A stretch of DNA of 64,000 bases, taken from assembly GCF_014164775.1 (NCBI RefSeq), contig NZ_JACJGB010000012.1, positions 1 to 64,000 on the forward strand, written 5' to 3'. The notes under the pieces are model-generated. The model was not told the origin of the DNA. It ran no database searches and saw nothing but the letters and a program-made list of their open reading frames with translations. Positions within the stretch are counted from its first letter, which is position 1; every line of letters begins with the position of its first letter. Below, one piece after another: positions 16,270-24,457 of this stretch. The DNA comes from Tessaracoccus sp. MC1679 (GTDB lineage Bacteria > Actinomycetota > Actinomycetes > Propionibacteriales > Propionibacteriaceae). The translations under genes and the position numbers were made by a program.

Positions 16270-16471
16270 TGGTAGGTGCCCCCGCATCTGCCAACGCGAC
16301 AGTAGCGTGCGGCCACGCTCAGTGCGGCATGACAGGATGTCGGGGCCTGCTGTGTGGGGGGCGGGCGGTAGCGTGGTTCCGTGAGTGAGAGCCCTCGGTA
16401 CGCGCCGCTTGGCGAGTTGTGGCGGCCGGACCAACTCGACAGCTGCGCCTCGGCGACTCCGCCCCATTGGG

Positions 16472-17338
16472 ATGACGGTGGCGGTTGGGCATATGCCCGG
16501 TAGACACGCGCCACATGAACTGTCGTTTCGGTTGGAGGTCGATGAAGACCTGACCCTGCGAGTCCTTCCGGTAGTCGATGGTCAGTCCCTTGCCGTCACG
16601 TTCGGGGAGCAGAGCGACAGGCACCTGCGAGGCTTGGCACTCGGTTTGAGAGATGTGAAGACGTTCATTGAGTTGGCACATGGGCCGGTGGTTCCGTTGC
16701 TGTCCTGCTCGTGCGGTGCTTACGACTGCCGGGTCACCACCAACGCGACCCAGGCGCGGGGCTTGGTGCGCTGGTCGGGGATCCGCGACGTGCGAACCAA
16801 TCGCGAGCTCGCCGGCCTGAGTTTTGATGCTGATGCCTACGATGCTGCGGTGGCGGACCTGCAGCGTCGTGCCGCGCGGACGTTGCTGGTCTACCGACTT
16901 CGACTGCTGTTCAGCTTCCGCGATGATTCAATGCCGATGGGGTTAGGGTCGTTGCCCGACATCGTCATGTTCGGCGCCTTCCTCGCGGGGAGAGTCGCCT
17001 CGGATGAGGGGCATCGGGGCTGGGCGCCAGGAGGGATCCAGTGGTGGATCTGGTGCCTCATCATCGCCCTGACCAGCATGGGGGTCGACCTTCTACGCCG
17101 TCGCCTCAGGGGTGGTGACGTGTGGCTCGACGGGCCGCTTCACGGTCACCAGTGCGGATGGCATCCTCGGATCCGTTACCTGCGGCTCAACTTCCGCCGC
17201 TCCTACGGCCTGTTTCGGCTCGTCAAGGACATAGCCTGTGAGGTCCGTAGCGTCCACGCCCCGAGCGAGCCGAGCGGTCCAACTTACCCTCGCTTCGAGG
17301 ACGCGCGGGAAGATGTCCCTCGCGCATCAAGAGAATAG
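16472..17338 (+). CDS. Hypothetical protein with possible central membrane segment
   Basis: About 288 residues if ATG 16472 is the start (the frame opens at 16385). I do not recognise it. It has a beta-rich N-terminal part (HELSFRLEVDEDLTLRVLPVVDG), a CSCGAYDC cysteine cluster that may bind metal, and a hydrophobic stretch (GGIQWWIWCLIIALTSMGVDLL). A 40-codon ORF at 16381-16503 in another frame starts with a good GTG (SESPRYAPLGELW) and could be a separate small gene or a frameshifted beginning. The next gene follows with its ribosome binding site over this stop, so the two likely form an operon. Confidence 0.5.
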   Translation: MTVAVGHMPGRHAPHELSFRLEVDEDLTLRVLPVVDGQSLAVTFGEQSDRHLRGLALGLRDVKTFIELAHGPVVPLLSCSCGAYDCRVTTNATQARGLVRWSGIRDVRTNRELAGLSFDADAYDAAVADLQRRAARTLLVYRLRLLFSFRDDSMPMGLGSLPDIVMFGAFLAGRVASDEGHRGWAPGGIQWWIWCLIIALTSMGVDLLRRRLRGGDVWLDGPLHGHQCGWHPRIRYLRLNFRRSYGLFRLVKDIACEVRSVHAPSEPSGPTYPRFEDAREDVPRASRE

Positions 17339-17348
17339 GACTGTGCAA

Positions 17349-18140
17349 GTGACAATCGTGGAAGTGGACGTCGTCAGGGATTTCCTCGTGAGGGATGAGG
17401 AGCTTTCCGCTTCGCTGATTCTTCCTCGAGCGCGTGTGAGACTGGGTCATTGGTTCAGGCCTGCGCTCTGGCCTCTTCACGGAGTCTACTTCTCGCTGTG
17501 GGTGGAACCGCGTCGGGTGGCGCCCAAGCCATCTGTCAGTTTCATCTTCAAGCAGGCCGCTTGGCTTGTGAGGGCTGAGGTGAACGTCTCGTGGGGTGGT
17601 GAGCCGTTGGGGGAAGAGTTCGAGCAGGTCCTGCGTGGCCATATCGAATCCCTTCTCCTTGCGATGGCTGCAGAGCTTGAACTGCCCTCCCCTCCGGCGC
17701 TCGATGGCAACGGGAGAATCGAGCTCCGCACTTCTGCGCTCAAGCCTCGTTTCGAGTGGGTTGTGCAGGGGAAACGGTTCGTGCCGGTTGAGAGCACGAA
17801 GGGTGCTGTTGATGTGTGGCGATTCTTCCCCGGGGGAATCGATCACCCTGTCGAGCATTTCCTTGATGCTTTCAATTCTCTGGAGATCGGCGAGCAAGAC
17901 CGTGTAGCTGCAGCCGTCTGTGCTGAGGTTGACGCGTATTTTGAGGCTCTCGCAGGCAAGTCGGAAGAAGGAGCATCTTGCCTTACTGACAGCGAAGCAG
18001 ATCATGCCGCTGCTCTGCTCTGTGGTGGACCCGCGATCTGGGAAGCGGTGCTTGAAGAACCATTGCGATACCGGCACGCCTCTTACGAGAGGGAAGATGA
18101 TAGCCCAGGGGACATAATCGACGCGGTCAAGTGGGGGTAG
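17349..18140 (+). CDS. Hypothetical protein
   Basis: About 263 residues from GTG 17349, chosen because TAGGA overlapping the upstream stop lies eight bases before it; the frame is open from 17238. I do not recognise a domain. The protein is soluble, rich in Glu, Val and Trp, and begins MTIVEVDVVRDFLVRDEEL. Base composition is less GC-rich than the backbone. It is probably co-transcribed with the preceding hypothetical gene. The 133 bp after its stop lead into the recombinase region. Confidence 0.55.
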   Translation: MTIVEVDVVRDFLVRDEELSASLILPRARVRLGHWFRPALWPLHGVYFSLWVEPRRVAPKPSVSFIFKQAAWLVRAEVNVSWGGEPLGEEFEQVLRGHIESLLLAMAAELELPSPPALDGNGRIELRTSALKPRFEWVVQGKRFVPVESTKGAVDVWRFFPGGIDHPVEHFLDAFNSLEIGEQDRVAAAVCAEVDAYFEALAGKSEEGASCLTDSEADHAAALLCGGPAIWEAVLEEPLRYRHASYEREDDSPGDIIDAVKWG

Positions 18141-18273
18141 TGCAAGCAGCAGCTCTGTCATCCCGGGCTGGTCCGTCGCCGACGGTGCGGCTACGGCTCC
18201 AAGAAATCCAGCGGTCGGCCGTCGCAGGTGGCTTCCAAACGACCGACTCTCGGCATTATGTGGGTATCGGTTG

Positions 18274-19569
18274 TCAAGAGGCTTCGTGGGTGTCGAGGCC
18301 GGTGAGCAGGTTGTCGTAGATCTCGGCGCGGCGGATCTGGCCCTTGGCGCAGGCGTCGTCGCGTTGGGCGAGCAGGGTGGGGCGGAATTCGATGGTGGTC
18401 TGGAAGAACGTGCAGGACTCGCAGATCGTCTCGTAGATGCAGTCCATGATCTGGGGTCTGATGCAGTAGCCGTTGCCGAGCATGCGGGAGTGTTCGCGGT
18501 TCAGGCGGGCCATGTTCGGCCCGAGGTCGTCGGCGGGGAGCTCGGCGGGGCGGGCGTAGAGGGCGTCGACCTTCTCCGCTACGGTGAAGTACTCCTCGGC
18601 GACGGTCCGGTTGGCGATCTTGGCGTAGACCAGGGTCATGTCCATCGATTTGTGGCCGAGCATGGCGGCGATCGCTTCGAGCGACATGCCGCGGTTGATG
18701 GCCTGGGTGGCGAGGGTGTGGCGTAGCTGGTGGGGGTGGATGTGGCCGAGTCCGGCGGCGGCGCCGGCCTTGTTGATGAAGCGGGTGACCATGTGCCGGT
18801 CGATGCTCTTGCCGTTCTCTCGGGGCAGCAGTAGTCGGTGGCCGTCGGGGACGTGGGCCGCGCGGTAGTTGGTGACGAGTTCGACCAGCCTCGGATGTAG
18901 GGGCAGGTAGCGGTCCTCGTGGAGCTTCCCGACCGGGACGTGGAGCCAGTGCGTGTCTCCGATCAGGACGACGGCGTCGGCGGCCAGCGCGGTGAACTCG
19001 CCGACCCGTAGGCCGGTGCGCAGGAGGAACTCGACGGTCAGGCCGACGAGTTGTCGCTTGTCGGCCTGGGCGGCAGTGAGGAGCCGGGCCGCGGTCTGGT
19101 CGTCGAGCGCTTTGGGGAGTGCGTGGTGCTGCTTCGGGACGTCGCCGGGGAACATCGGCACCCGGGTCGGGGCGTCGTCCCAACCCCATTCATCGATGCG
19201 TAGGAAGAACATCCGCAGCGTTCCCAGCCGGTGAGCCAGGGTGGCGTTGGTGGCGCGGGGGGTGCCGGAGCGTCCAGGTCGGGCGGCCAGCCAGAGCTTG
19301 AATCCCTCGACATGCGCCCGGCCGATGTCGCGGACGCGGCTGATGTCGTGGTGGTGGAGCAGCAGGTAGGTCGCGAACGAACGCAGGCACTGGTCGGTGT
19401 TGGTCACGCTGCCGGGACGCAGCACGACCGCTACCTGATCCAGGTAGGTGCGCATCGTCGCGGCGACCAGCGGCAGGTCAACCACAATCTGCTCCCAGGT
19501 CGCCATCGGCGCCCCGCCGCCTCGCCCGGGCTGGTCCGTGGAGAACCGGGCCGGCAGCGTCGTGCTCAT
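18274..19569 (-). CDS. Tyrosine recombinase/integrase with Cys-rich tail
   Basis: 431 residues. Catalytic residues by pattern: R188 (LLRTGLRVGEF), K215, H280 and R283 (HPHQLRHTLATQA), H306 (MLGHKSMDMT), Y315 (LVYAKI). A SAM-like core-binding domain precedes them. After the catalytic domain an extra tail of about 110 residues contains a Cys-rich stretch (CIYETICESCTFFQ), as in TnpB of Tn554-like elements. ATG 19569 overlaps the stop of the preceding recombinase (ATGA), so the two are made together, as TnpA and TnpB are. It is the last gene of the recombinase cluster. Confidence 0.85.
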   Translation of the reverse strand: MSTTLPARFSTDQPGRGGGAPMATWEQIVVDLPLVAATMRTYLDQVAVVLRPGSVTNTDQCLRSFATYLLLHHHDISRVRDIGRAHVEGFKLWLAARPGRSGTPRATNATLAHRLGTLRMFFLRIDEWGWDDAPTRVPMFPGDVPKQHHALPKALDDQTAARLLTAAQADKRQLVGLTVEFLLRTGLRVGEFTALAADAVVLIGDTHWLHVPVGKLHEDRYLPLHPRLVELVTNYRAAHVPDGHRLLLPRENGKSIDRHMVTRFINKAGAAAGLGHIHPHQLRHTLATQAINRGMSLEAIAAMLGHKSMDMTLVYAKIANRTVAEEYFTVAEKVDALYARPAELPADDLGPNMARLNREHSRMLGNGYCIRPQIMDCIYETICESCTFFQTTIEFRPTLLAQRDDACAKGQIRRAEIYDNLLTGLDTHEAS

Positions 19570-20672
19570 CGCAGCCTCCTGAACCCCGGGATGCTCACCT
19601 GCGGCTCCGCGACGCTGCGCTGTGGTGGTGAGCCGACGGCGTAGACCTGGGCATCGATCACCTCAGCGGCGCGCCGATACTGCGATGCCAGCCAATCATC
19701 GGCCAGATGCAGATAGATCCTGGTGGACTCGATCGAGGCATGCCCGGCCTGGGCCTGGACCGCCTCCAACGCCATCCCGGCCTCCCGCAGCCGGGTCAAA
19801 CAGGTATGCCGCAGCTCGTGACACGATCCGTGCGCCAAACCGGCCCGCTCCCGCGCCGAGGCCAGCACCTGATCCAGACCCGCCGCCGACAACGGCCGCC
19901 CGCGATGAGGACGCTTCAGCACCAAGAACACGTGATCGGTCTCGGCCTCCGGAGGTCGTTCCTTGTCCAGGTAGACGCCCAGGTGGTCGAAGAACCGGGG
20001 CGAGACCGGGACCAGACGTTGGTGGCCGCCCTTGCCGTCGGCGATGAACAACTGCCGCTCGCCGATGCGGACATCCCCCAACCGCAGCCCCAGGACCTCG
20101 CAGCGCCGCAGCCCGCCCAACAACATCGCTGCCACCATCGCCCGGTCACGGTGGCTGCGCAACGCGCCAGTCAACGCATCGACCTCGACAGGTGCGAGGA
20201 TCCGCGGCAACATCCGAGGAGCACGAACCAGCGGAACACCCTGCGAGGGTCGGGCCTTCTCACGACGGGTCGGCAACCCGCGAGGGACCGGGTTGGCGCT
20301 CACGTCACCACGCGCAGCCAGGAAGCCATACAAGCCGCCGATCGTCGAGAGCCGCCGACGGATCGTCCGTAACGACACCCCCACGCAATCTGCCGACGCG
20401 ATCACCGGCAGAAGGTGTGGCTCGGGCAGGGACGGCAGACCCGCGCGCTGGGCCGAAATGAAACCCAACACGTCGACCGGACGCACCGCAGCCACCGGCT
20501 TACCCACCACGGCGAAGAAGACCTTCAGATCGAACCACGTCGCCAACACCGTGTTCGGACGCGAACGCGCCGACACGAACTCCAAATAGGCATCCAGCAA
20601 AGGATCACCCAACGACCCCAGCGTCGACACCGGCGACGCAGGCGAACTCAGACACGGCAAGACAGCACTCAT
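19566..20672 (-). CDS. Tyrosine recombinase/integrase (TnpA-like partner)
   Basis: About 368 residues from ATG 20672, which has a purine-rich GAGGGGGAGC upstream; the frame is open further to 20735. Catalytic residues: R189 (LLGGLRRCEVLGL), K214 (DGKGGHQR), H285 and R288 (CHELRHTCLTRL), H311 (AGHASIEST), Y320 (IYLHLA). It is coupled to the 431-residue recombinase. Paired recombinases of this kind drive transposition of Tn554-like and related elements; no cargo is obvious here. Confidence 0.85.
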   Translation of the reverse strand: MSAVLPCLSSPASPVSTLGSLGDPLLDAYLEFVSARSRPNTVLATWFDLKVFFAVVGKPVAAVRPVDVLGFISAQRAGLPSLPEPHLLPVIASADCVGVSLRTIRRRLSTIGGLYGFLAARGDVSANPVPRGLPTRREKARPSQGVPLVRAPRMLPRILAPVEVDALTGALRSHRDRAMVAAMLLGGLRRCEVLGLRLGDVRIGERQLFIADGKGGHQRLVPVSPRFFDHLGVYLDKERPPEAETDHVFLVLKRPHRGRPLSAAGLDQVLASARERAGLAHGSCHELRHTCLTRLREAGMALEAVQAQAGHASIESTRIYLHLADDWLASQYRRAAEVIDAQVYAVGSPPQRSVAEPQVSIPGFRRLR

Positions 20673-20828
20673 CGGCTCCCCCTCGAGCAGAACGACGAGA
20701 CCAACGATGCCGCGTCGGTGACCGGAATGGATCACCTACATATCAAGCATGAGAGTGAAGCGGGGGAGTGTCCAGGGAGGCCTCCGGCCGGACCCGGGGA
20801 CGATTCGAGGCCAAGCCCGCCGACCTCT

Positions 20829-21869
20829 TCAGAGAGGGAGTTGGGTGGCGGCGTTCTCTTCCCAGGCGTCTTCGATGCGGGTGTAGATGCCGATGGAGGC
20901 CAGGTCCTTGTGCCGGGTCTGTCTGGCGATCTGCAGGGAGGTGGCGCCGCGTTTCGCGGCGTAGGTGACGAACCCTGCCCGAAGGGAGTGGGCCGAGAAT
21001 CCGGTGGCGTCGAGACCGGCCCTGGTGACGGCCTGGGTGATCAGGCGGGAGAGGCCGTCGGGGGTGAGGCCACGGGCGCTGACCCGGTTGCCTTTGGAGA
21101 CGGACCGGAACACCAGGCCTTCGGTGATGCCGGCGACGGTGAGCCAGTTGCGTAGCGCGGTGACGGGGCAGTAGTCCTGGCGGGCACCCCAGGGGAGGAC
21201 CACGAGCTCAAGGTCGCCGGTCTGGTTGGTTTTGGAGCGGGTGAGCTCGATCACCAGGCCCCGTTCGTGGGGTTTGATCTGATCAACCTCGAGGGCGGCG
21301 AGTTCGGAGGCGCGCAGCGCGGACACGAACCCGACCAGCAGGAGTACCCGGTCCCGGATTCCGCTGAGCGAGGGCTCATCGTCGCGGGTCTTCCATTTCG
21401 TCATCGCCGGGCAAGCATCAACGACGTCGAGGAGGAGTGGGGGCATGAGGGGGCGGGCCTGGTCCGGGGGAGCCCCGAGCTGGCGGCGGATCCCTTCCCA
21501 GACGGCGATCACGCGCGCGGTCTGGGTGGGGTCGGGATGGTTACGGACCTTGTGGGCGAACCGGATCGTCGACAGACGGCGGCTGATCGTGCCGACCTTC
21601 GCCCCTGCGGTGGCCAGCGCCGAGATGTAGCGGGAGATCGCGATGTCGGTGGCGGGCAGCGCGATGTGGTGGTTGTCGCGGCACCAGGTGACGAACTCGG
21701 TCCAGTCGGAGCGGTACCCGCGCAGCGTCGAGGAGGCCCGGGAGGCCGAGGCGAACGCGGCCTCGGCCGCATCCAACGACAGGTCCTCCGGCAGCAACGT
21801 CCCCGCCTGATGATCAACGGCGACCAGACCACCAGCTGTGTCCAGGGCCCCTGGGTGCCCCTCAGACAT
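20829..21869 (-). CDS. Tyrosine recombinase next to a lox-like site
   Basis: About 346 residues from ATG 21869 (a TTG at 21890 would add seven). Catalytic set: R186 (FVSALRASELAAL), K213, H294 and R297 (SAHSLRAGFVTYA), H320 (QTRHKDLAS), Y329 (IGIYTR). The single compact domain plus N-terminal SAM-like domain resembles Cre/phage-integrase-type enzymes. Its start overlaps the preceding 110-codon gene, and 17 bp upstream of that gene lies a 14-8-14 inverted repeat of recombination-site form. A role in plasmid dimer resolution or cassette integration is inferred. Confidence 0.85.
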   Translation of the reverse strand: MSEGHPGALDTAGGLVAVDHQAGTLLPEDLSLDAAEAAFASASRASSTLRGYRSDWTEFVTWCRDNHHIALPATDIAISRYISALATAGAKVGTISRRLSTIRFAHKVRNHPDPTQTARVIAVWEGIRRQLGAPPDQARPLMPPLLLDVVDACPAMTKWKTRDDEPSLSGIRDRVLLLVGFVSALRASELAALEVDQIKPHERGLVIELTRSKTNQTGDLELVVLPWGARQDYCPVTALRNWLTVAGITEGLVFRSVSKGNRVSARGLTPDGLSRLITQAVTRAGLDATGFSAHSLRAGFVTYAAKRGATSLQIARQTRHKDLASIGIYTRIEDAWEENAATQLPL

Positions 21870-22194
21870 GGCACTCGTCGGGGAGCTCAAGCTGCTCGGC
21901 GAGCCAGGTGCCGGCGGCGGCCTCGGCCGCCGGTTTGGCGGCTGTGAGGGTGGGCTGGACGCCGCGGGCGATGCGGGTCACCTGGTCGGTGCTGCCGGTG
22001 CGGTAGATGGTGAGCGTCCAGGTCCAGCGACCGGCGGTGCCACGCTGGGCCATCAGCTGAAGATCGTGACGCTCCGAGATCGGCAGGTTCACACCCCACG
22101 CGGACTTCACGCCGGAGCGGTCGTGGCTCCACTGGTACGGGGGCAGCGGCACGTCGTCGCGGGTGACGAGTTGCTGTCGGCGTCGGGTGGCCAT
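21862..22194 (-). CDS. Small basic protein co-encoded with the recombinase
   Basis: 110 residues beginning MATRRRQQLVTRDDVPLPPY; no family recognised. A beta-rich centre (WTWTLTIYRTGSTDQVTRIA) and an Ala-rich helix (AAKPAAEAAAGTWLAEQLEL) suggest a small DNA-binding or accessory protein. Its stop overlaps the recombinase start by eight bases, so the two are translationally coupled, and the lox-like repeat lies directly upstream. It could be an accessory recombination-directionality factor, but nothing in the sequence proves it. Confidence 0.6.
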   Translation of the reverse strand: MATRRRQQLVTRDDVPLPPYQWSHDRSGVKSAWGVNLPISERHDLQLMAQRGTAGRWTWTLTIYRTGSTDQVTRIARGVQPTLTAAKPAAEAAAGTWLAEQLELPDECHV

Positions 22195-22210
22195 GCTGGG
22201 AGCCTACCGT

Positions 22211-22246
22211 TATTACATCGGATTCTCTGGATAATCCGATGCAATA
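22211..22246. repeat. Lox-like 14-8-14 inverted repeat, candidate recombination core
   Basis: TATTACATCGGATT, an 8-bp asymmetric spacer CTCTGGAT, then AATCCGATGCAATA. The two arms are inverted repeats with one mismatch in 14. Arms of 11-14 bp around a 6-8-bp spacer are the architecture of tyrosine recombinase sites (loxP is 13-8-13). It lies in the promoter region of the recombinase operon, so it could alternatively be a repressor operator. I did not notice a second copy in the window. Confidence 0.6.
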
Positions 22247-22490
22247 CGTAGCCTGGGTTCAGGTCAGTGCAGGCGGGTGTCGACGGTGCGCTTGTCGCGA
22301 ATGAACGCGGTGGCATTGAGCGCCAAGCTCATCGTTGGCGGTCCACAGGGTCAGTCCGAGGCGACGATGGCGGAGTAGAACGATTCGAACATGATCGGGC
22401 CGTCATTGCCGATGCGGACGAGGGTGCCCGTCCTCGCTGGAATACCGCGAATCTTGCGGCTGCCCGCGACTCTAGAGGTGAGTCGAAGCT

Positions 22491-23489
22491 TCAGTTGGCG
22501 CTCCGACTGTCCAACGCTTCGTGGAACTCGTGCCGAGTAGGCGGCCTACCAAGATGCTTCTTGGTAGATCTATAGACCTCCCGACAGAGGTCCGCCTGTC
22601 GTCGGGACTGAGATGGGTCCTGGCTCAACTCTGCTAGCTCTCCCCAAGCCCAGATCTTGGGCAGGAACGGGTACTGGCGGGTGTCTACACCCGGCCCGAT
22701 TCGCCATCCGATGGCTGCGGACACAACCGCTGCCCTCACCCATCCCCATCGCCGGTGGGTCGCCGCTCCAGCGACTGCCCAACTGATAAGGCGCGGCTCA
22801 ACCCACATGAATGAAGGCCATCGCTCCAGCCAGCGCATCCACCGATCGCGCAGGGGGGCGCGGGCCTTGGCCCGCCAGTAATCGAGGCCGACCTTGGTCC
22901 AGCGCACGCCGTTGTAGTCGACGATCTCCACCCCCACGCCAAGGTCGCCCTGCAGCAGCCACGGTTGGCCAACGATGGCTCGCACGACATCTGGAGACTG
23001 CGGGATGGGGCGCAGGACGTGACGGTAGCCCTGCTCCAGATGCCACTGAGCCGCTTCCCGGCCAACAGGGACGCCGCCACTAACCCAGTCTTCGACATGG
23101 ATAGTCAAGCTCTCTCCGGGCGGAATCCGACGATCGAACTTGTCCAGCACAAGGTCGAACTCAGCTGGCGCGATGTCTCGGCCCCTCGCTAGTTCATCGA
23201 CGTTGTGCCACTCCTCATCGGCCCCTAGGAAACGCGTTGCGTCGCGCGAGGCACCGAACCAGACCCGGCTCAGGTTCACTGGAAGCCGCCCGTCGTTGCT
23301 GATGACGACGTCGATCCCTCCAACATCTGCTTCGCCATTTGCATGGCGACCATCGCGGCGATGGGTGTGTGCGGTTACGTGCCGGACGGCCAACCGGCGG
23401 GCACCAATAGTCCGGTCCCACAGCGCAATGAGCCCCAGGGTGAGGCCGGTGAGACCCCCGATAACGCCAACAGCGTCCTGCCAATCCAC
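22491..23489 (-). CDS. Hypothetical membrane-anchored protein
   Basis: 332 residues starting MDWQDAVGVIGGLTGLTLGL, one N-terminal membrane segment (about 5-25) with a large soluble part. The middle (IDVVISNDGRLPVNLSRVWFG, PPGESLTIHVEDWV) resembles the beta-sandwich seen in uncharacterised membrane-anchored proteins; a second hydrophobic stretch (RAAVVSAAIGWRIG) lies near the C-terminus. Function unknown. It is a single gene between the recombinases and the transfer genes; the 246 bp downstream of it hold no clear gene. Confidence 0.6.
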   Translation of the reverse strand: MDWQDAVGVIGGLTGLTLGLIALWDRTIGARRLAVRHVTAHTHRRDGRHANGEADVGGIDVVISNDGRLPVNLSRVWFGASRDATRFLGADEEWHNVDELARGRDIAPAEFDLVLDKFDRRIPPGESLTIHVEDWVSGGVPVGREAAQWHLEQGYRHVLRPIPQSPDVVRAIVGQPWLLQGDLGVGVEIVDYNGVRWTKVGLDYWRAKARAPLRDRWMRWLERWPSFMWVEPRLISWAVAGAATHRRWGWVRAAVVSAAIGWRIGPGVDTRQYPFLPKIWAWGELAELSQDPSQSRRQADLCREVYRSTKKHLGRPPTRHEFHEALDSRSAN

Positions 23490-23617
23490 ATCCTCACCCT
23501 ATTGCCGGTGTGACCGGTGTCACTCGCCGAGGCGGGTCCGACCGCCTGGGTCCATCGATCCTGGTGCTTCAGCCGACACTCCGTGAGTAGTCGGAGATGC
23601 CGCGTACTGTCCCTCGC

Positions 23618-23851
23618 ATGACCATGAAACGCTCGGATTTCGGGTCCCTCAGCGATCGTCTCGGCCGAGCGCCAAGGGTCCTCGACGGGCAGAGGGTGCG
23701 TCACGTGTGGCTCGACAGCACCGTCCCTGCTCTGGTGGTCGACCGCCGCAAGACCGCTGGCCGCTGGGAGGGGAAGGTGGTGCGCGTCGAGGACGGTGAG
23801 CTGCTGGTGGGCTGGGTCAGTGGCGACAGGATCTCCACCATCGAGCTATAG
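23618..23851 (+). CDS. Small hypothetical protein
   Basis: 77 residues from ATG 23618 (an in-frame ATG at 23597 is possible). Sequence such as VRHVWLDSTVPALVVDRRKTAGRWEGKVVRVEDG suggests a small beta-rich domain like those of other small actinobacterial plasmid proteins. No family recognised. It faces the end of the transfer operon and stands alone. Confidence 0.5.
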   Translation: MTMKRSDFGSLSDRLGRAPRVLDGQRVRHVWLDSTVPALVVDRRKTAGRWEGKVVRVEDGELLVGWVSGDRISTIEL

Positions 23852-23881
23852 TCCTGCTCTCCTCACCACGACAGTACGCGT

Positions 23882-24442
23882 CTAGAGGGCCCTGAGGGTG
23901 ACCGTCTCCTCACCGTCGTTGGAGATTAGGTCACCATCGACACGAAACAGCCGAAGGCGCCGGGACGCGGCGTCGTCGTGGGTGTGGCGGGTGTGGGCGG
24001 CGCGGCCGGGCCAGGGTTGGTGCTTCTCCTCGCAGGCGCGGCGCTGATCCCGGGTCCGGTCGAGGTAGCCGGGCAGGGCGTAGCGGTGCCACTCTTCCAA
24101 CGGCAACGGGCCGGTGGACTCGCCGGCCTGGAATCTTAGGAACGCCAGGGTGCCGAGTTCCCGGACTAGGGGCGGGTGCTCGGGCCAGCAGCCAGGGGTG
24201 TGGTCGGCGGAGTACCAGCCGTGCTGCGAGTTGAGCCAGACGACGAAGGCCTCCAGCCACACCCAGCAGTCCCATCGCAGATCGGGGTCGGCGATGGTGG
24301 TGAGGTCCCAGATCCTGGGCAGGATTTCCCCTGTGGCCAGGATCTCCTCGGCGGCCTCTCCCCCGCGGGCGAACGCGGCGAGGTCTAGGTAGGCGGCGAG
24401 CATCCGCTGCGTGAGGTCGGGAAAGGGCAGTAGCTGACTCAT
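23882..24442 (-). CDS. Conserved-looking protein at the end of the transfer operon
   Basis: 186 residues, no signal peptide or membrane segment. A Trp-rich centre (LRWDCWVWLEAFVVWLNSQHGW, then GCWPEHPPLVRELGTLAF) resembles the short DUF proteins often found beside the coupling protein in actinobacterial conjugative elements. It starts 15 bp after the coupling-protein stop in the same direction and is the last gene of the cluster. A role in transfer is inferred from position only. Confidence 0.55.
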   Translation of the reverse strand: MSQLLPFPDLTQRMLAAYLDLAAFARGGEAAEEILATGEILPRIWDLTTIADPDLRWDCWVWLEAFVVWLNSQHGWYSADHTPGCWPEHPPLVRELGTLAFLRFQAGESTGPLPLEEWHRYALPGYLDRTRDQRRACEEKHQPWPGRAAHTRHTHDDAASRRLRLFRVDGDLISNDGEETVTLRAL

Positions 24443-24457
24443 AGCGATTCAGGTCCT

